Shown here: one piece after another, positions 25,701-39,324 of the stretch
Numbering within the stretch: position 1 is the stretch's first letter
Layout: every line of letters starts with the position of its first letter
Origin: Hypoxylon rubiginosum
Taxonomy: Eukaryota > Ascomycota > Sordariomycetes > Xylariales > Hypoxylaceae
Assembly: GCA_902806565.1 (NCBI GenBank)
Contig: CADCXA010000014.1
Location: 1 to 64,000 of the forward strand
Reading direction: 5' to 3'
DNA length: 64,000 nucleotides
The notes under the pieces: model-generated
The model's database searches: none
Seen by the model: the letters and a program-made list of their open reading frames with translations, nothing else
Told to the model about the DNA's origin: nothing
Made by a program: the position numbers and the translations under genes

Positions 25701-28700
25701 TTTTAAATAACTACCTTTAAAATAATCATTATTTTTATTTATTAATATTAAATATATAAATTTTTTAAATAATTATTTTAATAAATTTATATAAAATAAT
25801 TATTATATTTTTAATTTTTTTATTTAAATATATAATTTCCCAAATAAAATAATTTATTAATATTATTAACATTATATAAAAATATTTAATTTTATTAATT
25901 ACATTAAGATATAACTTTTTTTTAATTATAAATTTATTTTTAATATTATAAAAAAATTTTATAATATTTATATTATTTTAATATTTAATAAAAAATATAA
26001 ATTTTAAAATTATTAATTTAAGAATTTTTAAATTTAAAAATATTAAAATCCTTTTTTAATTAAGGATTTTATATTAAAGAATTTATTAATTTAATTTTAA
26101 TAATTTAATATTAAGATTCTAAATTAAATAAAATAAAAAATAAAACTTTTATATTAAATATTACATTTTTTTATTTTATTAATAAAACTAGTTTAATTTT
26201 AAAATAAATAAAAAATAAAATAAAAATTAAATAAATAAATTAACTTTAAATAATAAAAATTTAAAATTTATAAGAAAAGAAATAAATAAGGTATTTTAAA
26301 TAAGGTTTTTTAATTATATATTAATTATATATTATATATTTATAAATTCCTAATTATAATATTAAATATAAACGTGGTTATTTTCTTTTATTTTTTTAAA
26401 CTAATAATTATTTTACTTTTATATTAATTAATGTGATTTAAGGCTAATAAATGTTTTAAGATTTAATATAATAACATATTTTTTTTTTATTTTTTTAAAG
26501 AAATAAATTTTAATTTATTATAATTAAAAGGCTTTATTTTTAGAAATAATTTTACCTTTTAAAATAATTTTAATAATTTATTACTTTATTTTATTGTTAA
26601 TTAAAATATATTTATTTTAATATAAATTATTTTAATAAGTTTTTATATTATTATTTTTAATAGTTAAGCTTATTACTTTTTAATTTATAAAATAATTAAA
26701 TATTTTAATATTTTTTTTTTTATTATAAAAAATAATGTTTTTATTTTAATTAAATTATTTATTATTTAGTTTTATAATTTAAAAGTTATTAAAAGGGTTA
26801 TTAAGTTTTTAATATCCTTATTTATTTTTTATAAAAAACTTAAATTAATTTCCTAAGAATATAATTTTTAAAATAATATTATTTAATTTATAAATATTAT
26901 ATTTATTTTTTTTATAAATTTGATTAATTAGGTAAAGTTTTAATTAATTATAATGGAATTTATTTTTATTTAAAATATTAATATAATAAGAAGTGTTAAA
27001 TAAAAATATAAAATTATTTTTTTACAATGTTATATTTTTAATTTGTTTTGTGTATTTTTTATTTTTTTATTTAATTATTTTTCTTTTTCCTTTTAAAAGT
27101 AGCAATTAATTTTTAAAAATCTTTTTTCTTTTTTTATAAAAGTTTTATTTAAATTATTAAAAGCTCCTTATAATTTTTCATTTTATCTTACTTAAATACC
27201 CGTTATATAAAAATTATAATTTTAATAGATATTATAACTTTTTATTTATATATAATTTTATATAGAAAAATTTTATTAAATTTAATTAATATTTAATCGG
27301 CCTAGATAATTTTAAATAAATATAATATTTAGTTTTTATTATTTTTATTTAAAATTCAAGAAAATCCCTTAATAATTTTTTTATAACCGACTTTTATTTA
27401 GTTTTATATTTTAAAATAATAAAAAGAGCTTATTTTTTTTTTTATTTTTTTTTTTAAATAAGTATTTTTAAAAGCCTTTTTAAACTTTAAGCTTTTATTG
27501 CATTTTATTAATAAAAAAGTTTTATAATTAAAAATAATTTTTTTTTAAATAAAATTAATTATAACTTTTATTTTAACACTGGAAATAACTTTTACTTTAA
27601 GTTAATTATTAACCTTTTTTCTTATTTTTATAATAACTTTTTTTTTTTAATTATAAAATATATATTATATATTAATAATTTATATAATAAAAAGATTACC
27701 TGGTTTATTATATAAACCCAGCTTATAAGATTTAATAGTTTAAAACTTTTAATAGTTAAAATATATAAAAATAACTTAAGTTATATTTAAATTTATTTTT
27801 TTCTAATAATATATATTTTTTATTTTATTAATTATAAAATCACGTATTTTATAACCGTATTTAACATGATTTTTCTAAATAATTAACTTTTTTTATAAAG
27901 GTAAATTAATAATTTATTATTAATAGAACTTTTTTTTAAGTTTTTTTTATAAAACACTTTTAGTTATTACATATTAAAATATTTTATTTTAAAATCTTAT
28001 TTTAATATATTAATTTTTTATTATCTTTTTATTTTTTAAACGAAAAAAGTAAATAAAAATGCTTAAATATTTTATAATCTTTTAAAATTTATTATTTTAA
28101 TTTTTTAATAATTATAATAAAAGATATTTAACATTAAAAAAAGCTGGAAAAATTAAGATAATTTAGATAAAGTAAATTTAACTATTAATATATTTATTAA
28201 TATCACTTTTTTATTAATTATTTTTTTTATTTAAAAGGCCTTTTTTTTTATAAAATAAAAAATTAGTTATTATATTAAATTTACTAGGTATATATTTAAT
28301 CTTAAAATTAAATAATTTAATATAAATAATCTATTAAATTAATTTTATTTTTAATAAACTTATAAATTTATTATTTAACTAAGTAATTAATATTTTTATA
28401 TTTATTTATAATAAAAAATAAATACTATAAAAATAAATTTATAATTAATAAAGGAACTTTATAACGGTTAAAGTTTTAAGTTTTAAAATATTATAATTCT
28501 TTTTTATTTTATATTATATATTTAATTTATATCTTAAAAAATAAAAAATATTTTAATTGTTAAGTTATTTTAATATATAATTTTAATTATTTTTTAAGGT
28601 ATTTATTTATAGGATAATTAACCTTTTATAAATATAATTAAAGTTAATAAAATATAAAATGTTATTTAATATATTTTTTAATATTTATATAATTTACTTT

Positions 28701-30920
28701 TAATTTTTTATTTATTTTTATAAAGCGTTTTTTTAAAGTAGCTTTATTAAAAATATAATAATTAAAATATACAATTTAACCTAAAGCTTAAAATAAACAA
28801 TAATACTAATAAAAAACTTAATATTTTTTATATTTTTATAAGAACTTTATTTTTATATTTTAAAGGTTTTTAATAAGGTTGGTTTTTTTTTATAAATACT
28901 GTAAATATATTTTATAATCTCTGTTATTAAGTAGTAGAATTTTAATTTTTCTCCGCTTATTATTACGCTAGTAAATTTAAAATTTAATAAAATAATATTA
29001 ATATTTTTTATATATTTAAAAATAAAACGTTATATTTTAAAATAAACTTCTTGATTTTTATATTAAATAATTAATTTTTTAACTTTTATATTATTAAAAA
29101 AAAACTTATATTTATTTAATATAAAATTATAAAACATTTAAATAACTACTTTTAAAAAATAAGTAATTAAGTTTATTATTTTTTATAATAATATTATTAT
29201 TTTTATTAATTTAATTAATATTATAAAAACTATTAACTATTTATTAAAAAAACTTAACTTTATTTAATTATATTTTAAGAACTAATTTATTATAAATAAA
29301 ACTTAATATATTATAAATTTTATAAAGAATTTTTTATAGTTTTTTAATAGAAAAACGTTTTAAATTATCTTTTTATTAAACTTAATATAAAAGTTAATTA
29401 GTTTAAGAAATTTATTCTTTTTTTTAATAATAAATTAAGCGTTTTAATATAAACTATAGTTTTTTTATAAAATATTGTTTTTTAAATGTTTTTTTAAAAT
29501 TTAAATAATTTTATTTTTAAAAAAAGTAAAGATTAAAATACTTTTAACTTACTATATAAAATATAAAATGATTTTAATTATATAGTTAAATGTTATGCTT
29601 TTTTTTATATAATTAATTTTATTAAAATTTTAAGTTAAAGTTATTTCTTTTTTATAAAGTATTTTAATAAGGATATTTTTTTTAATATTAATTATTTTAA
29701 AAATTTTTAACTTTTTTTTAATTATTTTAAGTTTATTAAATTTTAAATGTTTATTATAAAGTTAGGTTATAAATTTAAGATAAATATTTTTATAAAAGTT
29801 TTTTTTATAAAATATTAAAAGGTTTTTAACCTGGTTTTATATTAATTAAAGGAATTTTTTTTTTTAGTTAAATAACCCTGGTGGTATAAATTTATTAATA
29901 AAAGCATTATTAATAAAATTAATTTTTAAGGCTTTAAGCTTATATATAGTATTAATAAAAATTAAGCTGGAGTTGGTTTTTATTTTATGTTAATTTTAGT
30001 TTTTTTCTTTTTTTACTTTTTTAATGGTTTTTTAAATAGTAGTTTTTATGGTTTTAAAAAAATTATTATTTATTAATATATAAAAAATTATCTTATTTTT
30101 ATTAAAGTTATATTTAAAGATATTTATTAAATTAGTTTATATAATATTATAAAAATTATTAAAAAAGTTAAAAAGATTTATTTTATTAATTAATATTAAT
30201 AGTATTTATAGATTTATTTTATAAAATAAAACGTTTTTTTTTTTATTATTACTTACTTTTTTTATTATAAGTTTTTTATAGTTATTAATATAATTTTAAC
30301 TGTTAATAGCTAATAATTTTTTAAAATAAATTTTAATTATATTAATTTTTTTATTTATCTTTTATTTAATTAATTAAATATTAATAATATTTTTATTAAT
30401 ATTTTTTTAAAAATTAAATTACTTATTATTTTAAAATCCTTATAATAAAAGTTTATTTTTATAAAAAAAATAAAATTTAATTTTAATAATAGTTTAAATA
30501 ATATAAAAATGTTTTTTATAATATAAATTAAATATTATAAGAATTAACTTTTAATTTAAATAAAACCTTTTATAATTTTTATAGTTTTTATAAAAATATA
30601 GGATTTAAATTTTAATTATATTAAACGAATTTTAAATATTAAAAATTTAAATTTTATTATATAAAACTTAATAATTAAATTAAATTACGCTTTTATATTA
30701 ATTACTATGATTATTTTATCCTTATTTTTATATGGTTCCATTTTAATTAAAAGTTAAAATAAAAATTAAATATATATAACTAAATTATAATAAACAAGAT
30801 TTTCTTATATATAAAAAAAACTTATATAAAAAAACAATAATAAAAACTTTTTTTCGCCGATTAAATTAATTTAAATAAGGTTTTTCTAAGTTTTAAGTTT
30901 TAAGTTTATTTTATTTATAT
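22769..30920 (+). mobile_element. R1 module, copy 2
   Basis: An ~8.15-kb copy of R1 without the copia or small-relic insertions, which shows the empty sites for both. Parts (about 26300-30900) keep more G and C than the other copies, with G often outnumbering C on the top strand, so mutation was uneven between strands. It carries a private ~108-bp insertion at about 24833-24940. It runs directly into R2 at about 30920 without an LTR between. No intact ORF was found. Confidence 0.6.
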
Positions 30921-33900
30921 TAATAAGATTTTTTTTATACTTTTTAATAATAAGTTTAATAATATATATAAAAGTAAAATAAGTTTATAATTTATTTAAT
31001 ACGTTTTTAAATAAGCTTATAAATCCTAGTATTATTTAGGTTATTTTTTTTTAAATAATTAAAAATTACTTGTTTAAGTTAATTATAATTTTTTTAAGTT
31101 AAAATTTTTAAACTTTATAATTAAAAAAAGCACCAGTTTTAATAAATCCTAAGCTTTTAATAAAATTAACAACTTTTAAAAGCTTTTATAAAACTTTTTT
31201 AATATTATTATTTTTACTTTTAATATTAATATTAATAAAGTTTTTTTTAAAACTTATTTTTTATTTAATATTAAAAATCTAACTAAGATCTTTTATTTAA
31301 AAAATAATATATATTTTAACCTAATTAAAATTCTTTTATATTTATTTTTTATAATAATAAATATATATATTTAAATTATTAAAAATTAAATTATTATTTA
31401 AGTTTAAAATAAAATTAATATTTAAATAAAAAATATTAGTTTAGTTTAATTTTTTTTATAAATAAAGCTTTTATAACTTTTTTTTTTTTTACTTATTTAT
31501 ATTTTATAAAAAATTTTAATTTACATTTAATAATATCTTATATAATAAATAACTAAATCGCCATTTAAATTATATTTTTTAATATAACTAAGAATATTTT
31601 TTTTAATAAAAATTTCTTAGCGGCGTGTTTTAATAATAATATATCTAAAAATTAAAATATTTATAAGTTTTATATTTTTTATTATCTTTTTTAAAATATA
31701 TTTTTTATTTATATAATTATAATATAAAATATTATTATTATTTAGATATTTAATTATTTTATAGCTTATTATAAAATAAAAAATATTTTTATAAAAGTAA
31801 TAATTTTAAAAGTTATAATTTAATTTTAAGTTTATATATCCTAAATTAAACGTTTACTAGTAATTTAATAAGGCTTAATTAATTAATAGTTCGGTTTAAT
31901 TAATTTATAAATTAAAAAAAAAACTTTTTATATTTAATATATTAATTAATATAATAACTTTAGCTTAATATAAACTTTAATTATTAAAATAAAAGTTAAA
32001 ATTATAAAACTTATTTTTTATATTCTTAATTTTTTTTTTTAAGTTAATATTTTGGATTTTTATTTTAAAAAGTTATTTAATAAGTTTATTAGTTTTATTA
32101 ATTAAAAGTAATAAAAATAAGCTTTTTTTTATAATAAACTTTAATAAAGTTTAAATATTAATTTTAACTTTTTAAGTTTTTTAATTAACAGTATTATTAT
32201 TATTTTTATTATTTAAATTATATTTAATATAATTAATAATGATTTTATTTTTATTTATATTAAAAATTTATAAGTAAAAATTTATCTATTTAATTATTAT
32301 TTTTTTAAAGTTTTTAAAGTTTATAATTTTTAAATTATTAAAACTTTTTTTAATATAAGTAATTAACTGTTTTTTAATAGTTAAAAATAAAAGCTTTTAT
32401 AATATATAAAAATAAGTATTATTATTAATTAGCTTATTTTATAATTTAACTTTAAATATAATAATTTTATAATTAAAAATTAAATTATTAATTACTTTAA
32501 AAAAGTTTATATTTTTTACCTTTTTTTTTAAAATATTAATTTAATCTTAGATTATTAAGTATTATTTTAAGTTAATAATATTAAAAACTTTCTTAAGTTT
32601 ATTTTTTACTTTTTTTTAAATAATATATTTAAAAATTAAAGTTTTAACTTTACGTTTAATTTTTAAAAAAAACATAAACTTAAAAACTTTAAAAATCTTA
32701 AATTAATTAGTATATTTAAATTAAATAAAATATTAATTAAAACTAAATAATTATTAAAATATATAAAACTTATTAAATTAAATATCTTTTTATTACTTTA
32801 AGTTTATAATAAAAAAAAATAAATATAAATATATTTTTATATAACTTTTTTTTTAATTTATAATTTTTAAATTATTAGTAGTTATATTAATAATTACAGT
32901 TAAATTTATATTATTTAAAATGGTAAAACTAGAAGTTAATATAATTATTAAAATAAAATTATTTTAAGATATAATAAAAAAAAAAATATTAAATAAAAGT
33001 TATTTTTAAATAAAATTAATATTATAATTAATTTTAATTAGTTTTTTAAAAATATTTTTAAGGCTTTAATTTTTTATACTGGTGATAATAAGGTTAATAA
33101 AACTTATATTTAATTTTAAGGTATTTAATAAATATTTAAAAAAGTTTTTTTTAAAAAAAATAAATGAAGAAATAGATAATAAGTGATTTATTAATTATAA
33201 AAAAAAGCTGTTAAATAAAAAGTCTCGTTTTAAAAATATATATAAAGTTTTTTAAATAACTTTTTTTAATTTTATTTTTACGTTTTTTAATAAGTTTTTT
33301 TAAAAGTGTAACATATTATTTTTAAAGTTTATATTTTTTAAGGCACTGGTTAAGTTATTAATTAAATTATTAACAAGTAATAATATTTTTTATAAAAATA
33401 TTACTGTTAATTTAAATAAAAGTTTTACTATTAAAATAATAAGTTAAATTAATAAAATAAATTTTATAAATATTTTTAAAAAATCTATTTTTTTAGAATA
33501 TAAGATTTCTTTATTAGTTTTACTTAATATTTAATTAAATTAAAATTAGTTTAGTTTATAAAATTAAAATTTCTGGTGTTTTAAATAAGTTTTTTTTTTT
33601 AAGGTATATTAATATATATTTTCACGTTAATATTTATAATATTAGTTAAAATTTTTTAATTTTATATTTTATAACATATAATTATTTAAGTAATTATTTT
33701 AAACGTAGGTTTAAGTTTTTAAAGATTTTAATATCTTAGTTTTATTATTAGGTATTTAAGTTTTAATTTATTAGATTTTATTGTTAAATTTTATTACTAA
33801 GTTTTATTATTAGGTTTTATTATTAAATTTTATTATTAAATTTTATTATTAGGTTTTATTATTAAGTTTTATTATTAAATTTTAATGCTTGGTTTTATTA

Positions 33901-34404
33901 CTAGGTTTTATTATTAAATCTTATTATTAAATTTTATTATTAAGTTTTATAATTTTAATTTTTAAGTTTTTAGTTTTTAGGTTTTTAATTATAATATCTT
34001 GGTAATTAAAATAAGTATTTTAATTTAAAATTTTTAATTATAGTTTTATTTAAAGTGGCGTTTAATTAAATTTTTTATATTTAATAAATCTTATAAATTT
34101 CAGTTATTTCGTAGTATTAAAAATAATTTATTTATTAATTTAATAGTTTAATTAATATAAATTTATAGTAATTAATATAAAATAACTTAATTTATGTTAA
34201 AATTTTAAATTTAAAGCTTTTTTTAAAATATTAAACTTTATTAGATATATAAGCTTTAATTTATAACGAAACTTTTTAAGGTTAATAATAATTTTTTAAT
34301 AAAATATAAAATAAAGTTCTTAAAATTTTTTATTAATTAGATCGAGGTTAATATAGTTTTTTTAAAATTAAAGTTATAAGTTTAAGTTTTATAATAATTA
34401 TTAA
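30921..34404 (+). mobile_element. R2 module, copy 1
   Basis: A ~3.5-kb module beginning near TAATAAGATTTTTTTTATAC and ending at LTR copy C. It is repeated directly at 34685-38139 and inverted at 39325-42820. It holds a 13-bp minisatellite at about 33772-33952. No ORF survives. Whether R2 is the 3' part of a 12-kb element or a separate element fused to R1 is unresolved: one R1 copy lacks R2 and one R2 copy lacks R1. Confidence 0.55.
33772..33952. repeat. 13-bp minisatellite in R2 copy 1
   Basis: About 13-14 units of the form TTATTATTAAATT with A/G and T/C variants. The period is not a multiple of three, so the array is unlikely to be coding. The same array is present in all three R2 copies. 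Confidence 0.8.
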
Positions 34405-34684
34405 TTATAATAAAGTTTTACTTTTATACTAGTAATTTTTAACTTAAATAATAACTATATTATTATTTATTTTAAATTATATTTAACCTAAAAAATAACT
34501 TAAAAAACATCCTAATTAATATATTTAAAATATTTTATAAAAAAGTATATATTTTTATAATATATAGTTATTTAATTATATAAAAAACTTTATAAGCCTT
34601 TTAAAAAAAAAAATAAAAAAAATCTAGTTATAAAATAATTATATAACCTTTTATAAAACATTAATCACTATATCTTATTATAAT
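34405..34684 (+). repeat. LTR-like repeat, copy C
   Basis: A 280-bp copy with TTATAATAAAG at the left end and CTTATTATAA at the right. It separates the two tandem R2 modules. Confidence 0.65.
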
Positions 34685-37600
34685 ATTAATAAAGTTTTTT
34701 TTATACTTTTTAATAATACGTTTAATAATATATATAAAAATAAAATAAGTTTATAATTTATTTAATATATTTTTAAATAAACCTATAAATTTTAATATTA
34801 TTTAAGTTATTCTTTTTTAAATAATTAAAAATTATTTATTTAAATTAATTATAATTTTTTTAAACTAGAATTTTTAAATTTTATAATTAAAAAAAACGCT
34901 AGTTTTAATAAATTTTAAGCTTTTAATAAAATTAACAACTTTTAAAAACTTTTATAAAACTTTTTTAATATTATTATTTTTACTTTTAATATTAATATTA
35001 ATAAAATTACTTTTAAAACTTATTTTTTATTTAATATTAAAAATCTAATTAAAGTTTTTTATTTAAAAAATTATATATATTTTAATTTAATTAAAATCCT
35101 TTTATATTTATTTTTTATAATAATAAATATATATATTTAAATTATTAAAAATTAAGTTATTATTTAAGTTTAAAATAAAATTAACATTTAAATAAAAAAT
35201 ATTAATTTAATTTAATTTTTTTTATAAATAAAACTTTTATAGTTTTTTCTTTTTTTTATTTATTTATATTTTATAAAAGATTTTAATTTATATTTAATAA
35301 TATTTTATATAATAAGTAACTAAATTATCATTTAAATTATTATTTTTAATATAACTAAAAATATTTTTTTTAATAAAAACTTTTTAATAACGTATTTTAA
35401 TAATAATATATTTAAAAATTAAAATATTTATAAGTTTTATATTTCTTATTATTTTTTTTAAAATATATTTTTTACTTATATAATTATAATATAAAATATT
35501 ATTATTATTTAAATATTTAATTATTTTATAATTTATTATAAAATATAAAATATTTTTATAAAAATAATAATTTTAAAAATTATAATTTAATTTTAAGTTT
35601 ATATATTTTAAATTAAACATTTACTAATAATTTAATAAAATTTAATTAGTTAATAACCTAGTTTAATTAATCTATAAATTTAAAAAAAACTTTTTACGTT
35701 TAATATATTAATTAATATAACGGTTTTAACCTGGTATAAATTTTAATTATTAAAATAAAAGTTAAAATTATAAAGTTTATTTTTTATATTTTTAATTTTT
35801 TTTTTTAGGTTAATATTTTAGATTTTTATTTTAAAAAACTATTTGGTAAGTTTATTAGTTTTATTAATTAAAAGTGGTGAAAATAAACTCTTTTTTATAA
35901 TAAATTTTAATAAAATTTAAATATTAATTTTAATTTTTCAAGTTTTTTAATGAATAATATTATTATTATTTTTATTATTTAAATTATATTTAATATAATT
36001 AATAGTATTTTTATTTTTATTTATATTAAAGATTTATAAATAAAAGTTTATTTATTTAATTATTATTTTTTTAAAGTTTTTAAAATTTAAAGTTTTTAAA
36101 ATTTATAGTTTTTAAATTATTAAAAATTTTTTTAATATAAATAATTAATTATTCTTTAATAATTAAAAATAAAACCTTTTATAATATATAAAAATAAATA
36201 TTATTATTAATTAGTTTATTTTATAATTTAATTTTAAATATAATAATTTTATAATTAAAAATTAAACTATTAATTATTTTAAAAAAGTTTATATTTTTTG
36301 TTTTTTTTTTAAAAATATTAATTTAATCTTAGATTATTAAATGTTATTTTAAGTTAATAATATTAAAAATATTTTTAAGTTTATTTTTTATTTTTTTTTA
36401 AGTAATATATTTAAAGATTAAAGTTTTAATTTTACGTTTAATTTTTAAAAAAAATATAAACTTAAAGGTTTTAAAAATTTTAAATTAATTAATATATTTA
36501 AATTAAATAAAATATTAATTAAAACTAAATAACTATTAAAATATATAAAACTTATTAAATTAAATATTTTTTTATTATTTTAAGTTTATAATAAAAAAAA
36601 TAAATATAAATATATTTTTATATAATTTTTCTTTTAACTTATAATTTTTAAATTATTAATAATTATATTAATAATTATAATTAAGTTTATATTATTTAAA
36701 ATAATAAAACCGGGAATTAATATAATTATTAAAATAAAGTTATTTTAAAATATAATAAAAAAAAAATATTAAATAAAAATTATTTTTAAATAAAATTAAT
36801 ATTATAATTAATTTTAATTAATTTCTTAAAAATGTTTTTAAAGTTTTAGTTTTTTATATTAATAATAATAAAGTTAATAAAGTTTATATTTAATTTTAAA
36901 ATATTTAATAAATATTTAAAAAAACTTTTTTAAAAAAAAACAAATAAAAAAATAAATAGTAAATAATTTATTAATTATAAAAAAAAGTTATTAAATAAAA
37001 GATTTTATTTTAAAAATATATATAAAATCTTTTAAATAATTTTTTCTGGTTTTATTTTTATATTTTTTAATAAGTTTTTTTTAAAATATAATATATTATT
37101 TTTAAAATTTATAATTTTTAAAACATTAATTAAATTATTAATTAAATTATTAATAAGTAATTATATTTTTTATAAAAATATTACTATTAATTTAAATAAA
37201 AATCTTATTATTAAAATAATAAATTAAATTAATAAAATAAACTTTATAAATATTTTTAAAGAATTTATTTTTTTAAGATATAAAATCTTTTTTTTAATTT
37301 TATTTAATGTTTAATTAAGTTAAAAATAATTTAATTTATAAAGTTAAAATTTTTAATATTTTAAACAAGTTTTTTTTTTAAAGTATATTAGTATATATTT
37401 TTACGTTAATATTTATAATATTAATTAAAATCTTTTAATTTTATATTTTATAATATATAATTATTTAAGTAATTAATTTAAATATAGGTTTAAATTTTTA
37501 AAGATTTTAATATTTTAGTTTTATTATTAAATATTTAAATTTTATTATTAGATTTTATTATTAGATTTTATTATTAAATTTTATTATTAGGTTTTATTAT

Positions 37601-38139
37601 TAAATTTTATTATTAAATCTTATTATTAAATTTTATTATTAAATTTTATTATTAGATTTTATTATTAAGTTTTATTATTAGGTTTTATTATTAAGTTTTA
37701 TAGTTTTAATTTCTAGGTTTTTAATTATAATATTTTAATAATTAAAATAAGTATTTTAATTTAAAGTTTTTAATTATAGTTTTATTTAAAGCGGTATTTA
37801 ATTAAATCTTTTATATTTAATAAATCTTATAAATTTTAATTATTTTATAATATTAAAATAACTTATTTAATAATTTAATAATTTAATTAATATAAGTTTA
37901 TAATAATTAATATAAAATAATTTAATTTATATTAAAATTTTAAGCCTAGGATTCTTTTTAAAATATTAAGTTTTATTAAATATATAAGTTTTAACTTATA
38001 ATAAAACTTTTTAAAATTAATAATAATTTTTTAATAAAATATAAAATAAAATTCTTAAAATTTTTTATTAATTAAATTAAAATTAATATAATTTTTTTAA
38101 AATTAAAGTTATAAGTTTAAATTTTATAATAATTATTAA
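34685..38139 (+). mobile_element. R2 module, copy 2 (tandem, lacks R1)
   Basis: Collinear with R2 copy 1 from its first bases to the LTR, but preceded by LTR copy C instead of R1. R2 plus LTR is therefore duplicated in tandem with a unit of about 3.75 kb. The 13-bp array is at about 37538-37700. The copy is strongly decayed. Confidence 0.6.
37538..37700. repeat. 13-bp minisatellite in R2 copy 2
   Basis: The same TTATTATTAAATT-type units as in R2 copy 1, at the same relative place in the module. Confidence 0.8.
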
Positions 38140-38412
38140 TTATAATAAAACTTTATTTTTATATTAATAATTTTTAATTTAAATAATAATTATATTATTA
38201 TTTACTTTAAATTATATTTAATTTAAAAAATAACTTAATAAATATTTTAATTAATATATTTAAAATATGTTATAAAAAAGTATATATTTTTATAATATAT
38301 AGTTATTTAATTATATAAAAAGCTTTATAAGTTTTTTTAAAAAAAAAAAGAAAATCTAATTATAAAATAATTATATAACTTTTTATAAAATATTAATCGT
38401 TATATTTTATTA
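38140..38412 (+). repeat. LTR-like repeat, copy D
   Basis: Heavily mutated copy ending the forward block. With R2 copy 2 it forms the left arm of an inverted repeat whose right arm is copy E plus R2 copy 3. Confidence 0.6.
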
Positions 38413-39043
38413 TATAATAAATAAATTTTAAATTATATATAAATATATATATATATAAATTTAATAAATATAAATAATTTATAAAATATAAATTAAAATT
38501 AATAATTTAAAAAAACTAATAAACTAAAAATAAACATTTAAATATTTATATTTTAATATTAATTAAAAAAGAATTTTAAATTTTTATTATAATTATAATA
38601 AAATTTAATTTTAAATTAATTTAATATAATATAATTAATATATTTATAAATATAAATTTAAAAAAGAAACATTTATATAAAAATATTTTTAAAATATTAA
38701 AAATATTAAATTATTTTATATTTATTAAAAATATTATATAAATTAAAAAAGTTTTATTTATTTTAATAAAAAAAACTAATTAAAATATTTATAAAATTAA
38801 ACTTTTTAATTATTTTTTATAAGTTTTATTATTTTTTTAAAATTAAACTATTAATTCTTTTTATATTAATAATATTATTTTTATATATTAAAACTATAAA
38901 TAACTAATAATAAATATAATAATATTATAATTATAAAAAGAATTTTAATTTATAAATAAAAATAACTTATAATAATTTTTTTAAAATTAAAATAATTAAA
39001 AACTAAAATAAAAAACTAATTTAATTTTTATAATTTTTATATA
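38413..39043. other. Spacer between inverted arms
   Basis: About 630 bp of A+T-rich DNA, unlike R1 or R2 by eye, between LTR copies D and E. No gene or repeat was recognised apart from a short TA-rich run near 38440. Confidence 0.6.
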
Positions 39044-39324
39044 TTATAATAAAATACGGCGATTAATACCTTATAAAAAATTATATAATTACCTTATAAT
39101 TAAATTCTTTTTATTTTTTTCTCTTAAAAAACTTATAAAGCTTTTTATAAAACTAAATAATTATATATTATAAAAATATATACTTTTTTATAAAATATTT
39201 TAAATATATTAATTAAAACGTTTTTTAAGTTATTTTTTAAATTAAATATAATTTAATATAAATAATAACACAACTATTATTTAAATTAAAAATTATTAAT
39301 ATAAAAATAAAACTTTATTATAAT
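39044..39324 (-). repeat. LTR-like repeat, copy E (inverted)
   Basis: Reverse complement of copies A-D, beginning TTATAATAAAATACGGCGATTA and ending ACTTTATTATAA. It retains a few CG dinucleotides lost elsewhere. Confidence 0.65.

Noticed and set aside
33772..33952. Possible CRISPR-like array
   Set aside because: Contiguous 13-bp minisatellite without unique spacers in a fungal repeat.
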